Origin: Massilia alkalitolerans DSM 17462
Lineage (GTDB): Bacteria > Pseudomonadota > Gammaproteobacteria > Burkholderiales > Burkholderiaceae_D
Assembly: GCF_000427785.1 (NCBI RefSeq)
Contig: NZ_ATYR01000003.1
Location: 223,588 to 287,587 of the forward strand
Direction: 5' to 3'
Length of the DNA stretch: 64,000 nucleotides
Part shown: positions 9,569 to 19,871 of the stretch, piece by piece
Position numbering within the stretch: the first letter of the stretch is position 1
Layout of the letters: the number at the start of each line of letters is the position of its first letter
Made by a program: the position numbers and the translations under genes
Notes under the pieces: generated by a model
Told to the model about the DNA's origin: nothing
Databases searched by the model: none
Seen by the model: the letters and a program-made list of their open reading frames with translations, nothing else

Positions 9569-9572
<4 letters not shown>
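8343..9572 (+). CDS. macA: MacA-like periplasmic adaptor (HlyD family) of an ABC exporter
   Basis: A 409-residue membrane-fusion protein. One N-terminal transmembrane anchor (about 8-26) is followed by a lipoyl half-motif ([14 protein letters not shown]), a long alpha-hairpin coiled coil (about 100-185) and the second lipoyl half ([18 protein letters not shown]). Beta-barrel and membrane-proximal domains follow, with an extra charged, Lys/Glu-rich insert ([17 protein letters not shown]) near residue 315-335. It would join an inner-membrane MacB-type ABC transporter to an outer-membrane TolC-like channel. The stop overlaps the next start (GTGA), so it is the first gene of a 4-gene operon. No outer-membrane factor is encoded next to it. 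Confidence 0.9.
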
Positions 9573-10317
<745 letters not shown>

Positions 10318-10321
<4 letters not shown>

Positions 10322-11541
10322 ACTTCATCCAGGTACTGATCGAATCCTTCCGCTCGATGGCGGCCAACCGCCTGCGCACGGCCCTGACCATGCTCGGCAT
10401 CGTGATCGGCATTGCGTCCGTGGTCCTGCTGCTGGCGATCGGCGACAGCATGCAGCGCTTCATCGGCAAGGAACTGCAGCAGCTCGGCACCAACATGCTG
10501 TACGTGTTCCCCGGCGGCGACCGCACCACCGCCCAGCGCGCCCGCGCCGGCGCGGTGCCTTCGCTGTCGATCCACGATGCGGCCGCGCTCAACGACCTGC
10601 CCAGCCTGACCGGCGCTGCGCCGGCGCTGCAGGGCAGCTTCAAGCTCAGCGCGGGCAACGAAAACCTGAACAGCCAGGTGCACGGCGTGACCCCGGCCAT
10701 GTTCAAGATCCGCAACTGGAAGCTCGACCAGGGCAACATCTTCAGCGAAGCGGACGTGCGCGCATCGAGTCGCATGGTAGTGATCGGCCAGAAGATCGCG
10801 GACCAGTTCTTCTACAAGACCGATCCGCTGGGGCAGTACATCCGCATCGAGAACGTCGCCTTCCAGGTGATCGGCGTGCTGGCCGGCGAAGGCAAGCAGA
10901 TCGACGGCTCCGACATCTCGGAATTCGTGCTGATACCGATCACGGCGGCCAGCGCCAACCTGATCAAGATGCCCTTCCCGCAGAACGTGCACTACATCGC
11001 GGCCCAGGGACGCCCGGACATGTCGCTCAAGGAGGCGGAAGAAGACGTCAAGGAAACCCTGCGCGCCCGCCACCGCATCCGCCTCGACAGTCCGGACGAT
11101 TTCAAGGTGCAGAACATGGCCTCGTTCGCGGAGACCGCCAACACGATCAGCGCCGGCGTCGCCATGCTGCTCGGCCTGATCGGCGCGATCTCGCTGCTGG
11201 TGGGCGGCATCGGCATCATGAACATCATGCTGGTGTCGGTCACCGAGCGGACCCGCGAGATCGGCATCCGCATGGCCATCGGTGCGCGGCCGCGCGCGGT
11301 GCTGCTGCAGTTCCTGGCGGAGTCGGTGGTGATCTGCGTGGCCGGCGGCCTGGTGGGCGTGGCGATCGCTGCGGCCGGTGCGGCGGCGATCACCTCGACC
11401 GGCAAGTTCGACGTGTACCTGACCTTCCAGGGCGTGCTGGTGGCTTGCGGCTTTGCTATGGCCGTGGGCGTGTTCTTTGGATTCTATCCGGCGCGCCGGG
11501 CTTCGCGCCTGCTGCCGGTGGATTGCTTGCGTTACGAGTAG
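10318..11541 (+). CDS. MacB/FtsX-family ABC transporter permease
   Basis: A 407-residue inner-membrane permease. The first transmembrane helix is at about 25-45 (LTMLGIVIGIASVVLLLAIG), followed by a large MacB_PCD periplasmic domain at about 50-260. An FtsX domain with three C-terminal helices contains the [27 protein letters not shown] motif. The start overlaps the ATPase stop by four bases, so the subunits are translated in step. With the adaptor it should form a tripartite exporter for a macrolide-, peptide- or lipid-like substrate; the substrate cannot be told. Confidence 0.93.
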
Positions 11542-11543
11542 AC

Positions 11544-12359
11544 ATGAAGAAGTTGTACGATCCCGCCACGCCGCCGGTCGCGGCGCTGGCGGCCTTGATG
11601 GTGTTCACCGCCCTCGCCACCGTCCCGGCCCGGGCCGTGGCCCGTGAAGGGGCACCGGGGAAGGCCGGATCGGCCGGACTGCAGCTGGACGAGCAGGCGC
11701 CGGTCCACGTCCATCGCAAGACCAACCGGGGCGACCTGCCCTACAAGCCTTTCTTCCTGATCCAGACCTATCTGCAGTCGCTGCTTCCGCCCGAACCGCG
11801 TTCGATCGACCTGCTGGGGCGGGTCGAGTTCGTCGCCAAGAGCGAAGCGGAGAAGGATTTGTTCGCGCCGGATTCCTGGGCAGTCGCCATCGTCGGGGAC
11901 GAACTCGACCAGGTCGTCCCGGTCCGCCGCGGCGGCTACTTCCTGCTGCCGAAAGTGAAGCTGGGCATGCTGGAACTGGGCACCATCATGTTCAACACCC
12001 AGACCCAGAAAGGGAAGATGAGCGTGGCATGGAAGGTCCGGGTTCCGCCCACGCAAACGCTCTCGTATGCCGAATTCGCGAAAGCGCTCGAGGAAGTCAG
12101 CTACGTCCAGAGGCAGATTCCCACCTACCGCTACGACCTGCGCGAAATCCGGCGCCACGGCCACAACGCCTTGCGGGCCTGCTTCCTGGGTGGTCCCGGC
12201 CGTATCGAGATCGATGGCCGGCCGGCCATGACGATTCCCGACGGCGCCTGCCAGGTGCTGAAGCACGATGCTGCCATCGCGCGCGAAGGCAAGGCGCAGA
12301 TTGCTTTTGTGGGAAAGCTCGACATCGTCACACTGAAGGAAGTCATCAAGGGGGACTAG
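11544..12359 (+). CDS. Hypothetical exported protein in the macAB-like operon
   Basis: A 271-residue protein whose start is two bases after the permease stop (TAG-AC-ATG), so it belongs to the same operon. A hydrophobic N-terminal segment (about 12-33, ending VPARAVA) looks like a signal peptide. The mature part is mixed alpha/beta with one possible disulfide pair (RACFLGG and GACQVLK). I do not recognise a named domain. A periplasmic accessory role for the ABC exporter is suggested only by position. The permissive spacing and identical codon usage argue that it is a real gene. Confidence 0.75.
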   Translation: MKKLYDPATPPVAALAALMVFTALATVPARAVAREGAPGKAGSAGLQLDEQAPVHVHRKTNRGDLPYKPFFLIQTYLQSLLPPEPRSIDLLGRVEFVAKSEAEKDLFAPDSWAVAIVGDELDQVVPVRRGGYFLLPKVKLGMLELGTIMFNTQTQKGKMSVAWKVRVPPTQTLSYAEFAKALEEVSYVQRQIPTYRYDLREIRRHGHNALRACFLGGPGRIEIDGRPAMTIPDGACQVLKHDAAIAREGKAQIAFVGKLDIVTLKEVIKGD

Positions 12360-12522
12360 CCGCCGCGCAGCGCGGCTGGCGCTCTTCCTGCTTCCATCCG
12401 CAGCCCTTCTCGCTCGCGAAAACTTAATTCATCAGCAAGTTTTCGTTTCCTAGATGCAACAATGTTCAAGATTATTCCCGGTCTGATAAGCCCGTTTCGC
12501 CCTCAAATGGCCCTTCTTGAAG

Positions 12523-12549
12523 TAAAGTTCTGGAATAACTATTCTATAA
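12523..12549 (+). promoter_or_regulatory. Candidate sigma-28 (FliA) promoter for the chemoreceptor
   Basis: TAAAGTTC, an 11-base spacer, then TTCTATAA. The -35 element fits TAAAGTTT at 7 of 8 positions and the -10 element keeps C and ATAA of GCCGATAA. The start codon at 12576 is 26 bases downstream. The same TAAAGTTC -35 occurs before fliC. Confidence 0.55.
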
Positions 12550-12575
12550 ACTGCACATTTTCTGACTAGGGCATC

Positions 12576-14210
12576 ATGAAAATCAACAATCTCAACATCG
12601 GCATCCGGCTGGGCGGCGCCTTTGCCGCAGTCATTCTCCTGATGGCGATCATGCTCGGCAGCATGCTGTGGCAACTCGAACGTATCGCCGAGGCGAAAGA
12701 AGTGATGGCGCAAACCGGCCAGAAGACTGCGCTCGCCAAGGACTGGCTCGAAGGCGTCTCCGCCAACAGCGTGCGCTTCGTTGCCAAACTCAGGAGCAAC
12801 GTGCCGGGCGACGACCAGTATTACGACGAGCGGATCGCGACCGCCCGTGCCAAGGTCGCCAAGGTACAGGAGCAACTGCAGGCCATGGACCATACGCCGG
12901 ACGGCGCGGCCCTGCTGGATCGGGTTAGCGAGAACGACCGGACCTGGTACGCCCTGGGCGAAGCCGGCTTCCAGCGAAAAGCCGAGCTGGGAGGCGAGCA
13001 CCCAGAGGTCCAGGCCTTCTTCAAGGACAAGGTCGCCCCGCAGATGCGCGCCTATATCGCCTCGCTGGATGAGATGGTGGCCTACCAGACGGAGCAGTCC
13101 GAACAGGCCCAGGCCGACATCGACGCCCTGCAGCTGGCAGGACGCCGCCTGTTGCTTGGCGTCGGCGCCTTCGCCCTGGCGAGCGCGGCCCTGTTCGGCT
13201 GGCTGCTCACGCGCAGCATCACGCACCCGCTGGCCCATGCCGTGCGCGTGGCCCGGCGCGTCGCCTCGGGCGACCTGAGCGCCGACATCCGGATCGAATC
13301 GCGCGACGAGATCGGCGAGCTGATGGGAGCGCTGCAGGCCATGAACGCCAGCCTGCTCAAGACTGTCAGCGCGGTACGTGCCGGCACCGAGACCATCGTC
13401 GGCGCTTCGCAGGAGATCGCCGCCGGCAACCTCGATTTATCGAGCCGCACCGAGCAGCAGGCCGCGTCGCTGGAGGAGACCGCCTCCTCGATGGAAGAGC
13501 TGACCGGCACCGTGCGCCTGAACGCAGACAATGCGCAGGAGGCCAACCTGCTGGCCCGGCAGGCGTCCCAGCTGGCCACCCGCGGCGGCGAGGTGGTGGC
13601 GCAGGTGGTGAGCACCATGGCCTCGATCAGCGCCTCCTCGAAGAAGATCGCCGACATCATCGGCGTCATCGACGGCATCGCCTTCCAGACCAACATCCTG
13701 GCGCTGAACGCGGCGGTCGAAGCGGCGCGTGCCGGTGAACAGGGGCGCGGTTTCGCGGTGGTGGCGAGCGAAGTGCGCAACCTGGCCCAGCGCTCGGCCG
13801 CGGCGGCCAAGGAAATCCGGCTCCTCATCGCCGATTCGGTGGACAAGGTCGGCGCCGGCGGGCGCCTGGTCGACGAGGCCGGCGACACCATGCAGGACAT
13901 CGTGGACGGCATCGCGCGCGTGACCAACATCATGTCCGAGATCGCCGGCGCCAGCGCCGAGCAGACGGTCGGCATCGATCAGGTCAATGCCGCCATCGTC
14001 CAGATGGACGGCGTAACCCAGCAGAACGCCGCGCTGGTCGAGCAGGCCGCTGCGGCGGCGGCCTCGATGCAGGAGCAGGCCCTGGCCCTGGCCGAACTGG
14101 TGCGGGTGTTCGAAATCGGCGACGGCGCGAACCCGGCTACGGCCAGCGCTGCGCGTTTGCCGGCGCGCATAGCCCTGGAATACGAAACCGCAGCGATGCC
14201 ATTACGGTGA
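12576..14210 (+). CDS. Methyl-accepting chemotaxis protein
   Basis: A 544-residue inner-membrane chemoreceptor. TM1 is at about 12-32, a four-helix-bundle-like periplasmic domain at about 35-190, TM2 at about 192-213, HAMP at about 215-267 and the cytoplasmic signalling hairpin at about 290-510. The highly conserved tip reads [16 protein letters not shown] followed by [22 protein letters not shown]. It would couple to CheA/CheW to bias flagellar rotation. The C-terminus ends TAAMPLR with no CheR-binding pentapeptide. A sigma-28-like promoter precedes it. The ligand is unknown. Confidence 0.95.
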   Translation: MKINNLNIGIRLGGAFAAVILLMAIMLGSMLWQLERIAEAKEVMAQTGQKTALAKDWLEGVSANSVRFVAKLRSNVPGDDQYYDERIATARAKVAKVQEQLQAMDHTPDGAALLDRVSENDRTWYALGEAGFQRKAELGGEHPEVQAFFKDKVAPQMRAYIASLDEMVAYQTEQSEQAQADIDALQLAGRRLLLGVGAFALASAALFGWLLTRSITHPLAHAVRVARRVASGDLSADIRIESRDEIGELMGALQAMNASLLKTVSAVRAGTETIVGASQEIAAGNLDLSSRTEQQAASLEETASSMEELTGTVRLNADNAQEANLLARQASQLATRGGEVVAQVVSTMASISASSKKIADIIGVIDGIAFQTNILALNAAVEAARAGEQGRGFAVVASEVRNLAQRSAAAAKEIRLLIADSVDKVGAGGRLVDEAGDTMQDIVDGIARVTNIMSEIAGASAEQTVGIDQVNAAIVQMDGVTQQNAALVEQAAAAAASMQEQALALAELVRVFEIGDGANPATASAARLPARIALEYETAAMPLR

Positions 14211-14228
14211 GCTTCCCGACCTACTGCA

Positions 14229-14918
14229 TCAACGCAACAGCCGGCAGTCGATCGCGAAATCGACATGGTAATGCTCATCATGCCGGATCCAGGGCTTCAT
14301 CTTCATAAAAGGAAGCGAAGCGAGCTTCTTGCCCTGTAGCGTACCGGAGAGGCGACGCGTCAACTCTGGATCGAAGATGACGCGTGCAATACGGACGCCG
14401 CGATTGCGCGCCTGTTTCTCCAGTTGAGCCAAATGCGCAGTGATCGCATTGAAATCGATGTGCAAGTCGCCCAACTTACCATCTGTACTGAACTCCAGAT
14501 CGTAGCCGAAGCGATTCTGTGGCGTTGCGGGCAGGAGCGCCGGCGAGCCATCGAGTTTTCGCACAGGGACCATTAAGTCGACCGAGGTGCCATTCTTGTG
14601 CGTCCGATGCGGGGGCATCGGACCGCCGTGGCTCAGTCCCGTTTCACCATAGACGAATGTCACCTTGGGCAGATCGTGCTTTAGCTCTTCGTACGCATCT
14701 TCCACGATAGCTCGGACAGTCGCATGCACATAAGTTCGACCCAAGAGCACCCCTAACTTGGTATAGGGAGCAAAATTAGCCCCCTTGTCGCTCAGTGGCA
14801 CCGCGTTCTCGATCCTCCCATTGGCCGGAGTGCCAAAGCAGGTGCTTGCCAAGACGGGCGCGACAGGCAACGCTAAAGCAAAGACCACTCCAGCGAATGC
14901 ACTAAAGATAGGTCGCAT
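14229..14918 (-). CDS. LAS-superfamily (MepA/M74-like) murein endopeptidase, exported
   Basis: A 229-residue protein with a Sec signal peptide (about 1-24, ending PVLA/STCFG). It has the two zinc-binding signatures of LAS peptidases: H-x6-D (HRTHKNGTSVD, in GGPMPPHRTHKNG) and the C-terminal HxH (RHDEHYHVDF). Both fit penicillin-insensitive murein DD-endopeptidase MepA and relatives, which cut peptidoglycan cross-links in the periplasm. The ATG at 14918 has a GAGGAAAT ribosome site. Base composition is visibly lower in GC than the chemoreceptor next door, and it sits head-to-head with an Hcp gene. It may be a housekeeping hydrolase or part of the secretion island; the signal peptide argues against it being an Hcp cargo. 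Confidence 0.8.
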   Translation of the reverse strand: MRPIFSAFAGVVFALALPVAPVLASTCFGTPANGRIENAVPLSDKGANFAPYTKLGVLLGRTYVHATVRAIVEDAYEELKHDLPKVTFVYGETGLSHGGPMPPHRTHKNGTSVDLMVPVRKLDGSPALLPATPQNRFGYDLEFSTDGKLGDLHIDFNAITAHLAQLEKQARNRGVRIARVIFDPELTRRLSGTLQGKKLASLPFMKMKPWIRHDEHYHVDFAIDCRLLR

Positions 14919-15005
14919 GATTTCCTCAACGCAAAGGACGAGCAAGTTTGCCACGCAGATTTCGGAGGATCAACTCACGATATGTCGCCGGATGAGGGGC
15001 CGCAA

Positions 15006-15038
15006 GCTATGGCCATAGTTCGAGCGAACGTCCATAGC
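15006..15038. repeat. Nested inverted repeat upstream of hcp
   Basis: GCTATGG and CCATAGC (7 bp, perfect) enclose a second palindrome GTTCG-AG-CGAAC. It lies in the 232-base spacer between the divergent peptidase and hcp genes and could be an operator or a stem-loop. No promoter is clear beside it. Confidence 0.45.
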
Positions 15039-15150
15039 CGCGTGGAAGAGAACAGTCGTTGATCTTCTTCGGCAGCTCCCCTGTCTCAAGCCAAGTTCCG
15101 CCCGGTTCGGTTGGGCAAGAATCGCCATTCGACATGCAACGGGGACATCA

Positions 15151-15642
15151 ATGGCGAACGACGCTTACTTGCAGATTGACAGTATCAAAGGAGAGTCGAC
15201 GGATCAAAAACATAAGGATTGGATCGAGGTCAGCAACGTTCTGTACGCGATCCATCAGCCTAGGGCCGAAACCACGTCCACAGCCGGAGGCCTGACAAGC
15301 GGCAGAGCCGACCTTCTCCCGATTACGTTCAAGAAGCTTGCAGACATTGCTTCCCCGATCCTGCTGCAAACATGCGCAGCAGGTAAGACTATCGGCAAGG
15401 CGACTTTTGAATTCATGAGGGCAGATAGTAACGGCAACCCCATTCCTTACTTCCGCATCGAGCTCGAGAACCTGCTGATCGCCAGTATCACGCCGGATAG
15501 CGGTGACGCGGGAATCATTGCCGAGCGGGTCCAGCTTTCGTATGCCAAGATTCGATGGAACTATATCAGGCAGAGCATCCGAGGAGGTATGCAAGGCAAC
15601 ACCTCGGGGGGCTGGGACTGTTCAGCCCATCGCGTCTGCTAA
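15151..15642 (+). CDS. hcp: Hcp family type VI secretion tube protein
   Basis: A 163-residue Hcp protein. It has the family opening (MANDAYLQIDSIKGEST, then DQKHKDWIEV), the central beta strands (FRIELENLLIASITP) and the C-terminal SYAKIRWNYI, then GG and GGWD signature seen in Burkholderiales Hcp variants. Hcp hexamers stack into the tube expelled by the type VI sheath and carry small effectors in the lumen. No other structural secretion genes (tssB/C, vgrG, clpV) are in the window, so this is an orphan, effector-linked hcp. It starts a co-directional cluster: effector candidate 11 bases downstream, then two small membrane genes. Composition is lower in GC than the flanks. Confidence 0.93.
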   Translation: MANDAYLQIDSIKGESTDQKHKDWIEVSNVLYAIHQPRAETTSTAGGLTSGRADLLPITFKKLADIASPILLQTCAAGKTIGKATFEFMRADSNGNPIPYFRIELENLLIASITPDSGDAGIIAERVQLSYAKIRWNYIRQSIRGGMQGNTSGGWDCSAHRVC

Positions 15643-15653
15643 CCGGGGCGCCT

Positions 15654-16076
15654 ATGTCCAGGTATGAAGGCGACGAAATGATTGTCTGCCCGCTTGACGT
15701 CTCCGACTTCCGGCACGTTTGTGCTGTCATTGTATCGGGCGACAAGGGGAACCCCTGCGGCCATGCGCTACTTCACGTTGGCGATGCCTGGTATTTCCAT
15801 GTGGCGGGCTTCTACAAGTTGCCTAAGTACATGCACGAGGATGGATACCGGCGATATATGAGAGAGAACAACAAGCGCGAGATTCGCCGCTGGCCTATCA
15901 GGCTACCCAATCCTCGGGGAGCACATGAAAAGCTTCACGACTTACTAGCGAAAAAGTGGTTGTGGGGCATCGTAGTGAACAACTGCACTTCCTTTGTAGA
16001 GGAGATTGTGCAGGCAGGTGGAAGTAACGCTTATCAGATGTTCAACTGCCCATCAGCGGAGCCCTTCGCACCATGA
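15654..16076 (+). CDS. Candidate type VI effector, permuted NlpC/P60- or LRAT-like cysteine peptidase fold
   Basis: A 140-residue protein with no signal peptide, 11 bases after hcp and overlapping the next start (ATGA). I do not recognise a named family by length. The order of conserved-looking residues, a His in CGHALLHVGDAWYFHV (H37 or H41) and later a Cys in VNNCTSFVEEIV (C111), is that of circularly permuted papain-like folds (LRAT, YiiX, permuted NlpC/P60), where NC-xxFV marks the nucleophile. Members cut peptidoglycan peptides, amides or acyl bonds. Small size, hcp linkage and following membrane proteins suggest an Hcp-loaded antibacterial effector. The ATG at 15654 is chosen over upstream in-frame sequence that overlaps hcp. 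Confidence 0.6.
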   Translation: MSRYEGDEMIVCPLDVSDFRHVCAVIVSGDKGNPCGHALLHVGDAWYFHVAGFYKLPKYMHEDGYRRYMRENNKREIRRWPIRLPNPRGAHEKLHDLLAKKWLWGIVVNNCTSFVEEIVQAGGSNAYQMFNCPSAEPFAP

Positions 16077-16255
16077 AACGCACCCTCGTGTCACTTGGCG
16101 CATTCTTCTTGGTGGCTGCGCTTATTTACATTTCGATATTCATCTTCGATCCGGGGATGTATGTTGAGACGGCGTTCGTCATCATCGTCTATCCTTCCAT
16201 CGCTGTGGGGATCATCACCGCGGTTGTATGGAGGCCAAAGCACCGTCGCGGCTAG
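16073..16255 (+). CDS. Small two-helix membrane protein, candidate immunity protein (copy 1)
   Basis: A 60-residue protein with two hydrophobic segments (about 4-25 and 33-53) separated by a short DPGMYVETAF loop, and a basic tail (RPKHRRG). Its ATG overlaps the TGA of the candidate effector (ATGA), so the two are translationally coupled, as in effector-immunity pairs. It is clearly related to the next gene (shared SLGA, YVETA and II-Y positions). No known family was recognised; the immunity function is an inference from coupling to a gene that follows hcp. Confidence 0.6.
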   Translation: MKRTLVSLGAFFLVAALIYISIFIFDPGMYVETAFVIIVYPSIAVGIITAVVWRPKHRRG

Positions 16256-16271
16256 TGGCCAGGTTCATCGC

Positions 16272-16484
16272 ATGACCCGGAGAATTCTACTTTCCCTCGG
16301 CGCCGGTTTTCTGGCCTGCTTCGCTGTCTGGCTGTCCATCATTCTGTGTGCACCCGACCTGTATGTCGAAACCGCAGGTGCCATCATCTTTTATTCCTTG
16401 CTCGCTGCAACCGCCGTCACCTTTATCACTCTCTGGTTCTCGGAATATCTGCTGTTGAAAGCCGCAGGTCGAAGGGGGACTTAG
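16272..16484 (+). CDS. Small two-helix membrane protein, paralogue of the preceding gene (copy 2)
   Basis: A 70-residue protein with hydrophobic segments at about 5-26 and 35-58. Aligned with the preceding 60-residue protein it keeps the opening M-R--L-SLGA, the loop PDLYVETAG and the following II-Y, so the pair arose by tandem duplication with strong divergence. It starts 16 bases after the stop of copy 1. Duplicated immunity genes next to a single toxin are common in type VI and contact-dependent systems. It is the last gene of the hcp cluster; the next gene is convergent. Confidence 0.55.
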   Translation: MTRRILLSLGAGFLACFAVWLSIILCAPDLYVETAGAIIFYSLLAATAVTFITLWFSEYLLLKAAGRRGT

Positions 16485-16517
16485 GAGCGGCCGAATGAGA
16501 CGCACCTAATGTGCAGA

Positions 16518-17102
16518 TCAAGCCCCACGTCTTGCCAGGCGCCTCAGATTCAGCAGACCGCGGCCATACCCGCGCGACAGATTCGCCACGCTGGACGGAT
16601 CGGCCAGAAAATCCGCCAGCACACGTTCATACAGCGCCAGGCTGTCGCGGTAACGCTCCTGGCGCATGGCGCCGGGCCGGCGCAGGAATTTCAGCACGAA
16701 ATAATCGGCCAGCAGGTCGCCCTGCGCCTCCATGTTGTAATCGGAGAGAAGCGCGCCCTCGCGCAGCGTGTAGGCATACGAAAGCCCGAGACGCACCGCC
16801 CCGCGCATCCGCACCGGATACCCCAGCTGGTGCTGCCACACGTGCACCATCTCGTGCATGAACCAGTGGATGGCGCCGGGGTCGCCGCGCGAGTAATCGG
16901 GAAGAAAGCAGGACCGGTGAAAATACATGCTGCCGTTCGGCGTCATGCAGCAGTTCTTCGGCTGGAAGGGCATGTAGCGCCGGCCGTGAATACGGACGCG
17001 GCTGTAGTCGATGGCGTCGCGGAACAGCAGCGACGCCATCGCGATCTCGTTCCCGGTCAAGGGCCGGGAACGAGGACGTTGCAAGGAAGGCTCAGGCAGC
17101 AC
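16518..17102 (-). CDS. HExxH metallopeptidase-like protein ('Vgr-related' family)
   Basis: A 194-residue protein with a zinc-peptidase motif HEMVHVWQHQLG (residues about 83-94) after MTPNGSMYFH. This arrangement is found in proteins often annotated as Vgr-related. An acidic residue downstream (NMEAQGDLLADY) could be the third zinc ligand. The GTG at 17102 is chosen because conserved-looking sequence (RPLTGNEIAMA) lies before the first internal ATG at 17039; it overlaps the end of eda by 11 bases. No signal peptide is seen. It lies between the hcp cluster and the Entner-Doudoroff genes, so a link to type VI secretion is possible but rests on position and a family name only. Confidence 0.6.
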   Translation of the reverse strand: MLPEPSLQRPRSRPLTGNEIAMASLLFRDAIDYSRVRIHGRRYMPFQPKNCCMTPNGSMYFHRSCFLPDYSRGDPGAIHWFMHEMVHVWQHQLGYPVRMRGAVRLGLSYAYTLREGALLSDYNMEAQGDLLADYFVLKFLRRPGAMRQERYRDSLALYERVLADFLADPSSVANLSRGYGRGLLNLRRLARRGA

Positions 17103-17711
17103 GCAGCGCGGAAGCCGCTTTTGCCAGTTCGGTGATGCCGGCCCAGTCGCCGTTGGCGATCAGGTCCTTCGGCGTCAGCCACGAACCGCCCACGCAAGCC
17201 ACGTTCTTACAGGCCAGGAACTTCGGCGCGGTCTCGATCGAGATGCCGCCGGTCGGGCAGAAGGTCACGTCCGGCAGCGGGCCGGCAATGGCGTTGAGCA
17301 TGCCCACGCCGCCCGCCGGCACCGCCGGGAACAGCTTCAGTTGCTTGAAGCCGTGCTCGCGCGCCGCCATCACTTCGGACGGCGTCATCACGCCCGGCAG
17401 CAGCGGCAGGCCGCTCTTTTTCGCTGCCTCGATCATGGCCGCGGTCAGGCCCGGCGAGACGCCGAACACCGCGCCCGCGTCGCGCGACGCGGCAAATTCT
17501 TCAGGCTGGGTCAGCGTGCCGACGCCGACGATCGCGCCTTCGACGGTGCTCATGTCGCGGATCGCCTGCAGGCCGTGTTCGGTACGCAGCGTCACTTCCA
17601 GCACGCGGATGCCGCCTGCCACCAGGGCCTTGGCCAGGGGGACGGCGTGGGCCGGGTCGTCGATGGCGATGACAGGGATCACGCTCGCCGAGCGCATGAT
17701 TTCAAGTAAGG

Positions 17712-17715
<4 letters not shown>
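17092..17715 (-). CDS. eda: 2-dehydro-3-deoxy-phosphogluconate (KDPG) aldolase
   Basis: A 207-residue class I aldolase that splits KDPG to pyruvate and glyceraldehyde 3-phosphate, the last step of the Entner-Doudoroff pathway. The Schiff-base lysine is in KQLKLFPA (K127), the catalytic Glu in VLEVTLRT (E40), and the phosphate loop reads PTGGIS. The start overlaps the edd stop by four bases (ATGA), so edd-eda is one operon and should share the HexR-type operators upstream of edd. The length is normal. Confidence 0.96.
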
Positions 17716-19631
<1,916 letters not shown>

Positions 19632-19642
19632 GATCGTTCCTT

Positions 19643-19672
19643 CGTAAATTTAGTATCTGAAATTTTACTACA
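19643..19672 (-). promoter_or_regulatory. HexR-type operators upstream of edd
   Basis: On the minus strand 19672-19658 reads TGTAGTAAAATTTCA, close to the sequence TGTAGTAAATTTACA found before zwf. Directly adjacent (19657-19643) is a weaker copy, 11 of 15 positions. They lie 12-41 bases before the edd start, where HexR binding would block expression until KDPG accumulates. Confidence 0.65.
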
Positions 19673-19781
19673 GATTTGAAAGGGACGCAGCCAAGCCATT
19701 TTCGGCTCGCCTGTAGAGAGAGTTCGTCCGAAGATGCCCGAACCCGACTGCCGTACGCGTGGTAAAGCTGCCACTCTTTTA

Positions 19782-19796
19782 TGTAGTGAATTTACG
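19782..19796 (+). promoter_or_regulatory. HexR-type operator upstream of pgi
   Basis: TGTAGTGAATTTACG matches the 15-base palindrome before zwf at 13 of 15 positions. It lies in the divergent edd-pgi spacer, 90 bases before the pgi ATG. Confidence 0.65.
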
Positions 19797-19871
19797 CACG
19801 CATCCTGTATTATTCGTTAATCTGCTATTGACAACATTGTGCCATCGACACCGCTCATTGACACCGACCTT

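Noticed and set aside
12360..12450. Terminator after the exported protein of the macAB-like operon
   Set aside because: Some GC-rich symmetry (GCCGC...GCGGC) is present, but there is no clean stem and no T tract, so it is not called.
15555..15653. Upstream extension of the candidate effector into the end of hcp
   Set aside because: The first 33 codons overlap the conserved C-terminal coding part of hcp; the ATG at 15654 gives a sensible start immediately after hcp.
19839..19871. GTG start for pgi giving 11 extra residues
   Set aside because: The extra residues ([11 protein letters not shown]) do not look like a Pgi N-terminus; the ATG at 19872 is preferred, though ribosome sites are weak for both.
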